A DNA stretch of 12,896 nt from Verrucomicrobiales bacterium (GTDB lineage Bacteria; Verrucomicrobiota; Verrucomicrobiia; Limisphaerales; UBA1100), in NCBI GenBank assembly GCA_011523245.1, contig WTHG01000301.1:1-12896 (forward strand). Direction: 5' to 3'. The notes beneath the pieces were generated by a model. It made no database searches. It was not told the origin of the DNA and was given only the letters and a program-made list of their open reading frames with translations. This document shows, in pieces, positions 1 through 6,989 of this stretch (positions are counted from its first letter, which is position 1; every line of letters starts with the position of its first letter). The translations under genes were made by a program, and so were the position numbers.

Positions 1-186
1 GGTCTTACCATCGGGCGTGATCACCTCATTGACCTGCTCCCAAAAACCGGGGGTTTCAAAAACATTCAATTCCGGTCGAGCGCTGGCGTTGGCGTTGAAA
101 TTCTCTCGAGGCTGACTGGTCTCGGTTTTATCCTTACCACAGCCGACCAGCACCAAAAGCACCAGCAGTTTGATCCCTTTCTTCAC
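1..186 (-). CDS. Putative lipoprotein, N-terminal part (runs off the left edge)
   Basis: Reading leftward from a GTG codon at 186, the frame stays open for 62 codons to the edge of the window. The product starts MKKGIKLLVLLVLVGCGK. A short basic stretch, a hydrophobic core and a lipobox (LVGC, Cys at residue 16) form a typical lipoprotein signal peptide. The mature part is Asn/Thr/Glu-rich at first and then contains a segment around FETPGFWEQVNEVI. I do not recognise a family, and the C-terminus is missing. The start is uncertain: a GGAG motif lies 16 bases before the GTG but only 7 bases before an in-frame CTG at 195, which would add three residues. The gene is divergent from the exported protein at 349. 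Confidence 0.65.
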   Translation of the reverse strand, partial: MKKGIKLLVLLVLVGCGKDKTETSQPRENFNANASARPELNVFETPGFWEQVNEVITPDGKT

Positions 187-348
187 AGGGCTCAGTTTAG
201 CTCTCCAGAAATAATGACGCGATTTTTTCAAAAATTATCTCGCGCAAGTTATTCACAGCCGTAAAATCAACGCATGCAAACCACCGCAAGCTAGTAGGAT
301 TAATCACCTGTAACCCTTTGCTTCGCTTGTGCGTAAACCATAAAAAAT
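187..348. other. Divergent intergenic region
   Basis: This 162-base AT-richer stretch separates the divergent lipoprotein gene and the gene at 349, so promoters for both should lie here. I could not find a convincing -35/-10 pair, a sigma-54 element or a sigma-28 element. An imperfect inverted repeat at 218-244 has outer arms CGCGA/TCGCG and an inner T6/A5 pairing. It lies just upstream of the lipoprotein start and could be an operator or nothing. Confidence 0.4.
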
Positions 349-2037
349 ATGAAAATCATGCTAAAAAACAAGTTTGCTTTAACATGGGGTTGGCTTGTCG
401 CCGCCCTTATCACTTTAAACATTTGCCTAGGCTCGGCCAATGCTCAGGGAAAACTACCGAATAACACGCGCCATCTACCAAAGGACGCCACCGCAATTAT
501 ATCCGTCCGCATTGGGGATTTGCTGAAAAAAGGCGGTTATGACGAATTCCTTCAGTCTGACCTCGTTAAAATGGCAAAAGCCGAGATGGTTGACAATGAA
601 CTCGCTCTCAAGATCCTTGATGATCCCGAAGCCAGCGGAGTTGATCTCGGCGAGCCTATCCATATCTTCATCAAACTTGGTGCTCCAGTCGAGGAATTTG
701 GTGAGCCCACTATAACAGGAGGCTTAATCACCTCTCTCAAGGATGCCAAAGCCTTGGACAAGGCAATCGATCTCATCACGGCTAAAGCAGGCTTACCGCT
801 AATTAAGACAGCGCAAGAGGGCTACACCCAACTCAGCATGCCCGGCGCTCCCGCAACCATCGGTTGGACTTCCAAGGCAATGGTGGCCGTAGGCAGCAGC
901 GATCCAAAACAAATGCAGAAGATTGCCGTCCTTCTGGAGAAGACGATCAATCGCAAGGCAAAGATCAAAGATGAACGTCTTGTATCTTTACTCAGTGCAA
1001 AGGCCGATATGTCTGCATGGATTGAGTATGATCAGATTATGAGGCTGATGTCCTCCATGCCTGGAGCTGAAGAATTGTTTGGAATGGGGCTTACACAGAA
1101 GCTAAGTAAAAATGCTGCCTACGCCCTCACCATGAATTTTGAAGCGGGCCGTATGGATATGGCTGCTGTTGAATACAATGAAACAGAGCTGATTGAGGGT
1201 GATATGAGTAGAGGAGGCTTGGACAAAGCACTGGTAGACCTCATCCCGAATAATTCAATTATGGCTATGGGTTTCGCCATGAATATGAAACCGGTGCGGG
1301 AAATGATGAATAAGCATGTACTTCCTGAACTGTTAGCACAAGAGGGTGTCGAGGAGATGGTCGCTCAGGCTGAGGCAATGATAGGTCTCACCTTGGAGGG
1401 GCTAATGGAAATACCAAAGGGAGATTTCTTAGCCGTTTGGGATGGTCTAAAAATGGAAGAGGGCGATTTTGGCCCGCAACCTTCGCCTCAGTTGATGCTA
1501 GGCATGACCGTTGAGAACCGCAAGAACCTCAACAAAATCATGAACAATCCGCAGGTTCAGGGACTCCTCCCAATGCTTGCGACGGTCGGAATGCAAATTG
1601 CACAAACAGAGGAAGGCATCTTCCTGTGTAGCCGCAACCATGCAAATGCCATTAATAATGGTAAAAATGAAAACCCGATCAAAGGAGATCATCGCGACTT
1701 AATTAGTAAAAACGATTTTGGAGGCTTCTTCCGCTTTGCTCCCCTAGTAAAAGTCATTCGTGGCATGGCTCCTCCTGAAGAAGCCGAAGTCCAAATGTTC
1801 TTGGGCGAATTGAACCGTCTGGACGAAATCACCATGAGTGGATCGATGTTAAAGGATGGAAAACAATCATCCTCGATCTCCCTAACATTCAAGGATAAGA
1901 AAACCAACGCCCTCAGGCAACTCATCCAAACAGGCGAACGTGTCTTTAAACTCACTCAAATGGCCGCAGCCAAAGAGCGGGATCATGAGCTGGAGGCCGA
2001 TGAAGAGCTTACAGCCGCTTTGGAAGAGCTGAAATAG
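349..2037 (+). CDS. Exported protein of unknown function, DUF4836/DUF3352-like layout
   Basis: This is a 562-residue protein with a Sec signal peptide: basic start, hydrophobic core at about 12-29, and probable cleavage after SANA near residue 32. The mature protein should be periplasmic or surface-exposed. It begins with LPKDATAIISVRIGDLLKK, recalling exported DUF4836 or DUF3352 proteins that open with a 'P-x-D-A-x-x-hydrophobic' strand. I infer this from overall style only and do not assign a family. It is rich in Met, Glu and Lys, has no obvious catalytic motif, and ends in a charged, probably helical tail (about 520-562). The start could be ATG 349 or ATG 358; neither has a clear Shine-Dalgarno. 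Its base composition is lower in GC than the next gene (28 of 60 at 901-960 against 40 of 60 at 2641-2700). It ends at its own terminator, so it is probably monocistronic and need not relate to flagella. Confidence 0.8.
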   Translation: MKIMLKNKFALTWGWLVAALITLNICLGSANAQGKLPNNTRHLPKDATAIISVRIGDLLKKGGYDEFLQSDLVKMAKAEMVDNELALKILDDPEASGVDLGEPIHIFIKLGAPVEEFGEPTITGGLITSLKDAKALDKAIDLITAKAGLPLIKTAQEGYTQLSMPGAPATIGWTSKAMVAVGSSDPKQMQKIAVLLEKTINRKAKIKDERLVSLLSAKADMSAWIEYDQIMRLMSSMPGAEELFGMGLTQKLSKNAAYALTMNFEAGRMDMAAVEYNETELIEGDMSRGGLDKALVDLIPNNSIMAMGFAMNMKPVREMMNKHVLPELLAQEGVEEMVAQAEAMIGLTLEGLMEIPKGDFLAVWDGLKMEEGDFGPQPSPQLMLGMTVENRKNLNKIMNNPQVQGLLPMLATVGMQIAQTEEGIFLCSRNHANAINNGKNENPIKGDHRDLISKNDFGGFFRFAPLVKVIRGMAPPEEAEVQMFLGELNRLDEITMSGSMLKDGKQSSSISLTFKDKKTNALRQLIQTGERVFKLTQMAAAKERDHELEADEELTAALEELK

Positions 2038-2061
2038 TTTCGATTTTAGGATTATTACTAG

Positions 2062-2097
2062 AATTACCGACCGTTTTTTACGGTCGGTAATTTTTTT
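2062..2097 (+). terminator. Intrinsic terminator after the exported-protein gene
   Basis: A perfect 12-bp inverted repeat pairs AATTACCGACCG (2062-2073) with CGGTCGGTAATT (2081-2092) around a 7-base loop TTTTTTA. A run of seven T (2091-2097) follows on the plus strand. It lies 24 bases after the stop codon at 2037, where a Rho-independent terminator is expected. It insulates this gene from the promoter that follows at 2108. Confidence 0.9.
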
Positions 2098-2107
2098 GAA
2101 AAAAAAC

Positions 2108-2134
2108 TAAAGTTCCCCCTCATATTGCCGAAGC
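2108..2134 (+). promoter_or_regulatory. Putative sigma-28 (FliA-type) promoter
   Basis: TAAAGTTC (2108-2115), an 11-base spacer, then GCCGAAGC (2127-2134). The known sigma-28 consensus is TAAAGTTT-N11-GCCGATAA, so the -35 box matches 7 of 8, the spacing is exact, and the -10 box matches the GCCGA core (5 of 8). A start point near 2141 would leave a leader of about 24 bases before the ATG at 2165. The element sits directly after a strong terminator and before a gene convergent with the flagellar operon, which supports a late-flagellar role. The degenerate end of the -10 box is the main weakness. Confidence 0.6.
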
Positions 2135-2164
2135 TCTAATTTGGACAGCGGACAATAGCCAATC

Positions 2165-3589
2165 ATGCAAGGCGGCATAGGCAATTACAGCAACGCCTCC
2201 ACAGAAATCGAGGCACTGCAGCAACAAGGCCTGCACTTCCAAAAACAGGGAGCGCACGGCTCGGCCGTTGCCGTCTATCAGCGCCTGTTGGCCCTCGGGC
2301 AGGATGGCCCGGCCATCCGCTACAACCTCGGCTCCGCCCTGCTCCAGCTTCAAAATCCAACCGAAGCGCTCGAACAATTCGAGGCCGGAATCCAGCTCTG
2401 TCCACAGGAATCCGGCCTGCGCCTCGGGCTTGCTAATGCCCATAAACTCCTCGGCAATTCCACTGCCGCCGAAGCTGCCCTTGAGCAGGAACTCGATCTC
2501 TGTCCTGAATCCATCCCAGCCGCCATCAATCTTGGCTGGTTATTGGAAGAACAAAACCGCGTGCCCGAAGCCCTCGTCCAGTATCGCAAGGCCATGTATT
2601 ATCAGCCCAACCATCCCGTGCTGCGCTGGAACCACGGCTTGGCCTGCCTGATGCTCGGCGATTACTCCCGCGGCTGGCGCGATTATGAACACCGCTGGGC
2701 CGCCCGGCAAAAAGCCAAGCCTACCTACACCACCCCTGAATGGCGCGGCGAACCCCTTCGCGGGCGGCGCTTATTGCTCCATAGCGAACAGGGCTTTGGC
2801 GATACGCTGATGTTCGTGCGATTTGCGCAAATGTTGGGTCGCACCCAGGAAGTACACCTCCAGTGCCAGCCGCAGCTCAAACGACTACTTTCCCAACAAT
2901 CCGGGCTTGCCAGCGTGGTGGGCACCAGTGACCCCGCCCCGACTCACGATGTACATGCTCCACTCATGAGCCTACCTCACCTCATGGGTTTGGATCAGGA
3001 ATCCAAACTGGAGAACCCCGCCTACCTGGAGCCCATGCAACGCTCCCTCCAGCCACTGCCCAACGGCCACCGGCCCAGCATGCAACGCGTGGGCTTCGTG
3101 TGGGCCAGCGCGCCCAACAGCGAAATTGCTGATAAAAAATCCATACCACTTCATCAATTCCGTGGATTGTTCGACACTCCGAACTGCCAGTTTTACGCCC
3201 TACACATGAACGCGAAGCCGAATGAGGTGGCCGAGCTACAGAGGCATCCCAATGTCCACGACCTGCGCGAGTCGATTATAGATTTTGAAGATACGGCCGG
3301 TTACCTCAGCCAAATGGATCTGGTGATCACGGTGGACACCGCGGTGGCCCACCTCGCCGGAGCCATGGGCAAACCGACCTGGACGTTGCTGCCCAATGCG
3401 GCCGATTGGCGCTGGCGCATGCATCGTTCCGACAGCCCGTGGTATCCTTCCATGAGGCTATTCCGCCAGCCGAGGGCGGGGGATTGGAATCGTGTGCTGG
3501 AGGAAATCAGCCACTGCCTTTTCAACCACAGCGCCCAGCTTTCCACGCGCCAACTCGCCGGCCAATTGCAGCCGGCCGCCGTGCTCTAG
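2165..3589 (+). CDS. TPR protein with C-terminal glycosyltransferase family 9-like domain
   Basis: This is a 474-residue cytoplasmic protein. Residues about 15-151 form four TPR-like helical repeats with the expected A/G/Y/P pattern, for example around YNLGSALLQLQNPTEALEQF and NLGWLLEEQNRVPEAL. Residues about 200-465 resemble the GT-B fold seen in TPR-glycosyltransferases and the heptosyltransferase (GT9) group. The marks are SEQGFGDT at 207-214 and DTAVAHLAGAMGKP at 391-404, the usual donor-site segment. By family knowledge such proteins transfer sugars to proteins or glycans. Near flagellar genes they often modify flagellin, which I infer here from the sigma-28-like promoter and the convergent flagellar operon. 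An in-frame TAG at 2156 makes ATG 2165 the first possible ATG; no Shine-Dalgarno is visible. Its stop abuts the flhF stop with no gap. The substrate is unknown. Confidence 0.85.
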   Translation: MQGGIGNYSNASTEIEALQQQGLHFQKQGAHGSAVAVYQRLLALGQDGPAIRYNLGSALLQLQNPTEALEQFEAGIQLCPQESGLRLGLANAHKLLGNSTAAEAALEQELDLCPESIPAAINLGWLLEEQNRVPEALVQYRKAMYYQPNHPVLRWNHGLACLMLGDYSRGWRDYEHRWAARQKAKPTYTTPEWRGEPLRGRRLLLHSEQGFGDTLMFVRFAQMLGRTQEVHLQCQPQLKRLLSQQSGLASVVGTSDPAPTHDVHAPLMSLPHLMGLDQESKLENPAYLEPMQRSLQPLPNGHRPSMQRVGFVWASAPNSEIADKKSIPLHQFRGLFDTPNCQFYALHMNAKPNEVAELQRHPNVHDLRESIIDFEDTAGYLSQMDLVITVDTAVAHLAGAMGKPTWTLLPNAADWRWRMHRSDSPWYPSMRLFRQPRAGDWNRVLEEISHCLFNHSAQLSTRQLAGQLQPAAVL

Positions 3590-4672
3590 TTAACCCTGCA
3601 TGACGGCCGAGACCCATTGATCAAACAGGGTCTCGGGCAAAACGGACTGAAATCCGCCGGGCATGGTCTGGCCGCCGGAGCGAAAGGTGACCGGCAATTC
3701 CGCGGCCAAGGCCACATTCCAGAGTTTGCTCAAATCATCCGATTCATCGGTGTGCGTGAAGATCAGGCCGGTCAAGGGCAACGCGCTGAAGACACGGGCC
3801 TGCTCAAGCAAGAGATCCAGCTCATATGCGCTGTTTAATACCAGCTGTACGTCCGCCGGGCCCAGAGGCTTCAGGTGGGCGGCCAATTCCTCCACCGCCG
3901 TTGGGGTCGCCGGTACGCCGGGCAGATCCACAAACCGCAGGGTATCTTCCGGCACATCCAGTGAATCGGCCCATACCCGCTCCACGGGCACCTGCATCAT
4001 TTCACCGTGTAGACTTAAAAACTCCGCCGTGTTCGGTTGCGCTCCATCCAAGCGCCACAAACGCGCTGGCCGCTGGCGCAGGAATGTTTCCTGCGTAACC
4101 CATTTACAGAGTGCCGTGGTCTTGCCGACACCGGGCGCGCCCACCATTACACGGGCCGGCAAGCCGGGCTGTTCGGCTCGCGTAGCAAACCGTTGCCATT
4201 GGTCCACCAAAACTTCGCGGACCAGCTCCATTTCCTCGATCAGATTCCGCGGCCGCGTACCGCCCAGATGCTCCTGCAATTGTCCGGCCAACATTTCGGC
4301 GTGTTGGGGCAACAATCCCATTTCCAATAATACCTGCACACAGGCGGGTGCCTCTGAAGCGGCCTGCGGAGCACCCACGTTTTGCATCATCTGGATGATA
4401 TTGGGCGGAAGCGGTTCGGAGGAATCTGCCCCCTGCAGGGCGCCCTCGAGTTGATGCACTTTGGTGGTTAAAAGCTGAAGAACATTTTCCTGAGCCGACG
4501 GCGGCTCGGGTGCCGTGGCGAGCACTTCCACGCGGGCTTTGGACCACAATCGCTTGACACCATCGGCATGCACGGGGCGCACATTAAGGATCACCGCATC
4601 GGGGCCGACCTGTGTTTGCACCTGTTCCAAGGCTTCCTGGGCTGTATCGGCAATGATTTTAATGGTGTTCAT
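3590..4672 (-). CDS. flhF: FlhF, flagellar placement GTPase of the SRP type (divergent)
   Basis: FlhF is an SRP-family GTPase that sets the site and number of flagella at the cell pole. The product is 360 residues from ATG 4672 (MNTIKIIADTAQEAL, the typical FlhF opening). Longer starts TTG 4699 or GTG 4696 exist, but no start has a Shine-Dalgarno. Residues 1-60 form the short basic B domain. A helical N domain follows, then the G domain from about 170. The P-loop GAPGVGKTT is at 178-186. The other G motifs are degraded: the usual DTYRIGA is replaced by a DGAQPNTAEF segment, DTAGR by DLPGV (249-253), TKLD by THTD (306-309), and the GQxVPxD element by GGQTMPGG (333-340). GTP hydrolysis may be weak. 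It is the last gene of the operon, 33 bases after flhA. No flhG follows; the next gene is convergent. Confidence 0.88.
   Translation of the reverse strand: MNTIKIIADTAQEALEQVQTQVGPDAVILNVRPVHADGVKRLWSKARVEVLATAPEPPSAQENVLQLLTTKVHQLEGALQGADSSEPLPPNIIQMMQNVGAPQAASEAPACVQVLLEMGLLPQHAEMLAGQLQEHLGGTRPRNLIEEMELVREVLVDQWQRFATRAEQPGLPARVMVGAPGVGKTTALCKWVTQETFLRQRPARLWRLDGAQPNTAEFLSLHGEMMQVPVERVWADSLDVPEDTLRFVDLPGVPATPTAVEELAAHLKPLGPADVQLVLNSAYELDLLLEQARVFSALPLTGLIFTHTDESDDLSKLWNVALAAELPVTFRSGGQTMPGGFQSVLPETLFDQWVSAVMQG
3607..3636. other. Hairpin at the convergent junction of two genes
   Basis: A perfect 9-bp stem pairs CCGAGACCC (3607-3615) with GGGTCTCGG (3628-3636) around a 12-base loop. It lies inside the last codons of flhF and 18 bases past the stop of the TPR gene. 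A second GC-rich pair of GCCGGC arms (3557-3562 and 3571-3576) lies just inside the TPR gene. Neither is followed by a T-run on either strand, so these are not classic intrinsic terminators. They may help Rho-dependent termination or protect transcript 3' ends. Confidence 0.35.
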
Positions 4673-4705
4673 GCGCGGAACAAAAACCGGCGGCACCAAC
4701 CGTGC

Positions 4706-6826
4706 CTATTGAAGGGAGGGCACGGCGCCGGTGGGTACAATCTCGATTTTGGGCGGCAACTCCTCGTAACTGAGGAACGCCAACTCGGGGAACTTCGCCG
4801 CAAAGAACCGGCGTAGTCCAGCACGAACCATGGACGAACACACGACTACCGGTGCCTGGCCTTCGGCGATCATGGGTTGGATGAACTGGTTTAGGTGATG
4901 GGATAGGTGCTCGGCAATCTTCGGGTCGATCAACAGCACGGTCTCTGTCTGCGAAGGTCGGATGCCTTTCACTAATTCCTCCTCCAGCCACGGATCAAGC
5001 GTAATGGCCGGCAGGTTACCGTTTTCGTCCTGATACCCTTTGACCACCTGCGAGCCGATCGCTTTGCGTGCCTGTTCGCTAAGCTCGTCGGGGTTCTTAG
5101 TCGCCGCTGCATAATCGGCCACGCGCTCCAGAATCCCAACGAGGTTGCGGATGGAAACGCCTTCGGCCAACAGATTTTGTAGCACCCGCTGTACTTGCCC
5201 CACCGAGAGAAGATTGGGCACCAATTCATTGACCAATGCGGGGTTTTGATCCTTGAGATTATCCAGCAACACCTGCACATCCTGACGACTGAGAATCTGG
5301 TAGCAGGTGCGTTTAATTGTCTCGCCAAAGTGCGTGACCATCACCGAGGCGGCATCCACCACTGTGTAGCCGGCCAGCTCCGCATTCTTGCGTTCCACAT
5401 CAGTGATCCATGTGGCCGGCAGGCCAAACACCGGTTCAGTCGTTTGCACGCCGGGCAACACCTCTGTGCTGTTATTGGTATTCATCGCCAACCAATAGCC
5501 GGGCATTACTTCGCCCGTGGCAATCAATTGGCCACGGAAAATAAACCGGTATTCGTTCGGCTGCAGCTCGAGGTTATCGCGCAAACGCACTGCCGGAATA
5601 ATAAAACCCATTTCCTGCACAAACGTCCGGCGTACGCCGGTCACGCGTTCCAGCAAATCACCGCCCTTTTTAGGATCCGCCAGAGATAAGAGGCCGTAGC
5701 CCAACTCAATTTGCAGGGTATCAAGGTGCAACAGCTCCTCCATTTTCTCCGGACCACCGGGCCGTCCGTCCTCGGGCCCATCCCCATCGCCTTCATTGCC
5801 GCCTTCAGGCGACCCGCCGCTATCTATATCCGGCCCCACCGGGCGTTCGACCAGCAGACCACGGGATTCAAAGTGTCGGTACATGAACCCGAACAATATG
5901 CCCATGCACAGAAACGGAAACCAGGGAAGGATGCTCGTTACCAGCGAGAACAACGCCAGCATCAACATGGAAAAAGACAACACCTTCAGCACTTTCGGCT
6001 GTAGGAAAAGTTGCTGTGTGAGTGTTGCTCCAAGACTTTCTTTCTCAGCGGAACGAGTCACCAGAATACCGGCAGCAGTGGAGATCACCAACGCTGGGAT
6101 TTGTGACACCAGTCCGTCACCAATACTGAGGATGGTATAGGTCTGCAGAGCCTGCGACACCTCCATGTTGCGCTGCAACACACCAATGCCGATGCCACCA
6201 ATGATATTGACCAGCGTGATGATAATACCGGCAATTGCATCACCTCGCACAAATTTGCTGGCACCATCCATGGAGCCGTAAAAATCCGTTTCCTTGGAAA
6301 GAGCATCCCGCCGTTTGCGTGCCTGATCTTCCTTGATCAAACCGGCATTCAATTCGGCATCAATCGCCATCTGCTTACCGGGCATGGCATCCAAGGTAAA
6401 GCGAGCGGCCACTTCCGCGATCCGGCCGGCACCCTTGGTGATGACCACAAAGTTGATGACCGTGAGAATGATGAAGACCACAAAGCCTACCACATAATTA
6501 TTCTGCACCACCACTTCACCAAATTTCTGAATGATCTGCCCCGCTTGAGCCTCGCCCAAAATCAGTCGGGTAGTAGCAATATTTAAACCCAACCTGAAGA
6601 GCGTGACAATGAGCAGCAGCGTGGGAAAGCTAGTAAATTCTGAGGGGTCGCGGATGTAAATGATGACCAGCATCACCAGCAGTCCCGACGAAATGCTCAT
6701 TGCGAGCATCATGTCCAGCATCCACGGCCGCATCGGCAAAATCATGCACATCAACACGCCAAACACGAAAGCCACGAGACCAATCTCGGACCAACGCGAT
6801 GCAGGTTGGGCGGCCGGCGTATTCAT
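4706..6826 (-). CDS. flhA: FlhA, flagellar type III export platform protein
   Basis: FlhA is the large inner-membrane export-gate protein that docks chaperone-substrate complexes and uses the proton motive force. The 706-residue length is normal for the family. Residues about 15-325 carry some eight membrane segments. The FHIPEP signature RFTLDAMPGKQMAIDAELN is at 142-160, inside the conserved cytoplasmic loop. The cytoplasmic substrate-docking domain starts near 361 (KMEELLHLDT) and runs to the C-terminus. Between them, residues 331-360 form a Gly/Asp/Glu/Pro-rich linker of low complexity. ATG 6826 overlaps the stop of a 23-codon upstream frame (ATGA). A GAGGAGGG element lies about 11 bases before the start, a little far for a Shine-Dalgarno. 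A sigma-54-like promoter at 6923-6938 probably drives flhA and flhF. Confidence 0.97.
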   Translation of the reverse strand: MNTPAAQPASRWSEIGLVAFVFGVLMCMILPMRPWMLDMMLAMSISSGLLVMLVIIYIRDPSEFTSFPTLLLIVTLFRLGLNIATTRLILGEAQAGQIIQKFGEVVVQNNYVVGFVVFIILTVINFVVITKGAGRIAEVAARFTLDAMPGKQMAIDAELNAGLIKEDQARKRRDALSKETDFYGSMDGASKFVRGDAIAGIIITLVNIIGGIGIGVLQRNMEVSQALQTYTILSIGDGLVSQIPALVISTAAGILVTRSAEKESLGATLTQQLFLQPKVLKVLSFSMLMLALFSLVTSILPWFPFLCMGILFGFMYRHFESRGLLVERPVGPDIDSGGSPEGGNEGDGDGPEDGRPGGPEKMEELLHLDTLQIELGYGLLSLADPKKGGDLLERVTGVRRTFVQEMGFIIPAVRLRDNLELQPNEYRFIFRGQLIATGEVMPGYWLAMNTNNSTEVLPGVQTTEPVFGLPATWITDVERKNAELAGYTVVDAASVMVTHFGETIKRTCYQILSRQDVQVLLDNLKDQNPALVNELVPNLLSVGQVQRVLQNLLAEGVSIRNLVGILERVADYAAATKNPDELSEQARKAIGSQVVKGYQDENGNLPAITLDPWLEEELVKGIRPSQTETVLLIDPKIAEHLSHHLNQFIQPMIAEGQAPVVVCSSMVRAGLRRFFAAKFPELAFLSYEELPPKIEIVPTGAVPSLQ

Positions 6827-6894
6827 TTGCGCGCACGCCCTCCTCTCGGGCGGGAGCCCAATGACGTTTCCATGACCATGGTTTGAAAATCCAT
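6823..6894 (-). CDS. Possible 23-residue leader ORF coupled to flhA
   Basis: A 23-codon frame starts at ATG 6894 and ends in a TGA whose ATGA overlaps the flhA start codon. The product would be MDFQTMVMETSLGSRPRGGR followed by ARK, with a basic Arg/Gly tail. AAGGA lies five bases before the ATG, a better-placed ribosome site than that of flhA itself. The frame fits between the sigma-54-like promoter (start point near 6912) and flhA, so it would be at the head of the transcript. It could be a translational-coupling leader or a chance frame. I know no homologue, and the size is too small to judge from codon use. Confidence 0.3.
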   Translation of the reverse strand: MDFQTMVMETSLGSRPRGGRARK

Positions 6895-6896
6895 AC

Positions 6897-6913
6897 GCAT
6901 CCTTGCTGGATGC
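6897..6913 (-). promoter_or_regulatory. Small hairpin covering the leader-ORF ribosome site
   Basis: On the minus strand GCATCC, loop AGCAA, GGATGC forms a perfect 6-bp stem. The AAGGA ribosome site for the 23-codon frame lies partly in the loop and partly in the 3' arm, two bases before its ATG region. It would sit at the very 5' end of a transcript starting near 6912. It could mask the ribosome site or stabilise the 5' end. The stem is short, so chance occurrence is quite possible. Confidence 0.3.
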
Positions 6914-6922
6914 CTAAAACAG

Positions 6923-6938
6923 AGCACTTCCGATGCCA
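6923..6938 (-). promoter_or_regulatory. Putative sigma-54 promoter for flhA-flhF
   Basis: On the minus strand the sequence reads TGGCATC-GGAA-GTGCT. The sigma-54 consensus is TGGCACG-N4-TTGCW. The invariant GG and GC are present and separated by exactly 10 bases. The mismatches are two bases at the end of the -24 box and the first base of the -12 box, which is the same G as in the fliO-upstream element. It lies in the 163-base flhB-flhA gap, one of only two sizeable gaps in the operon. The predicted start is near 6912, giving a leader of about 86 bases. The rest of the gap shows no other clear signal. Confidence 0.55.
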
Positions 6939-6989
6939 GCGACTGCTCAGAAAAGGCTGTTTTTAATGTTATTTTACCTAAAAAATGAC

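Noticed and set aside
187..348. Housekeeping promoter candidates such as TAGGAT near 295
   Set aside because: No matching -35 hexamer at suitable spacing; matches are no better than chance in AT-rich DNA.
3663..4454. 263-codon plus-strand open frame opposite flhF
   Set aside because: It is antisense to a clear FlhF gene, its product is Ser/Arg/Cys-rich without domain pattern, and it reflects high GC third positions of flhF.
4673..4699. Longer FlhF from TTG 4699 or GTG 4696
   Set aside because: The FlhF family starts with the MNTIKI-like segment at ATG 4672, the extra nine residues look unrelated, and no ribosome site supports the longer forms.
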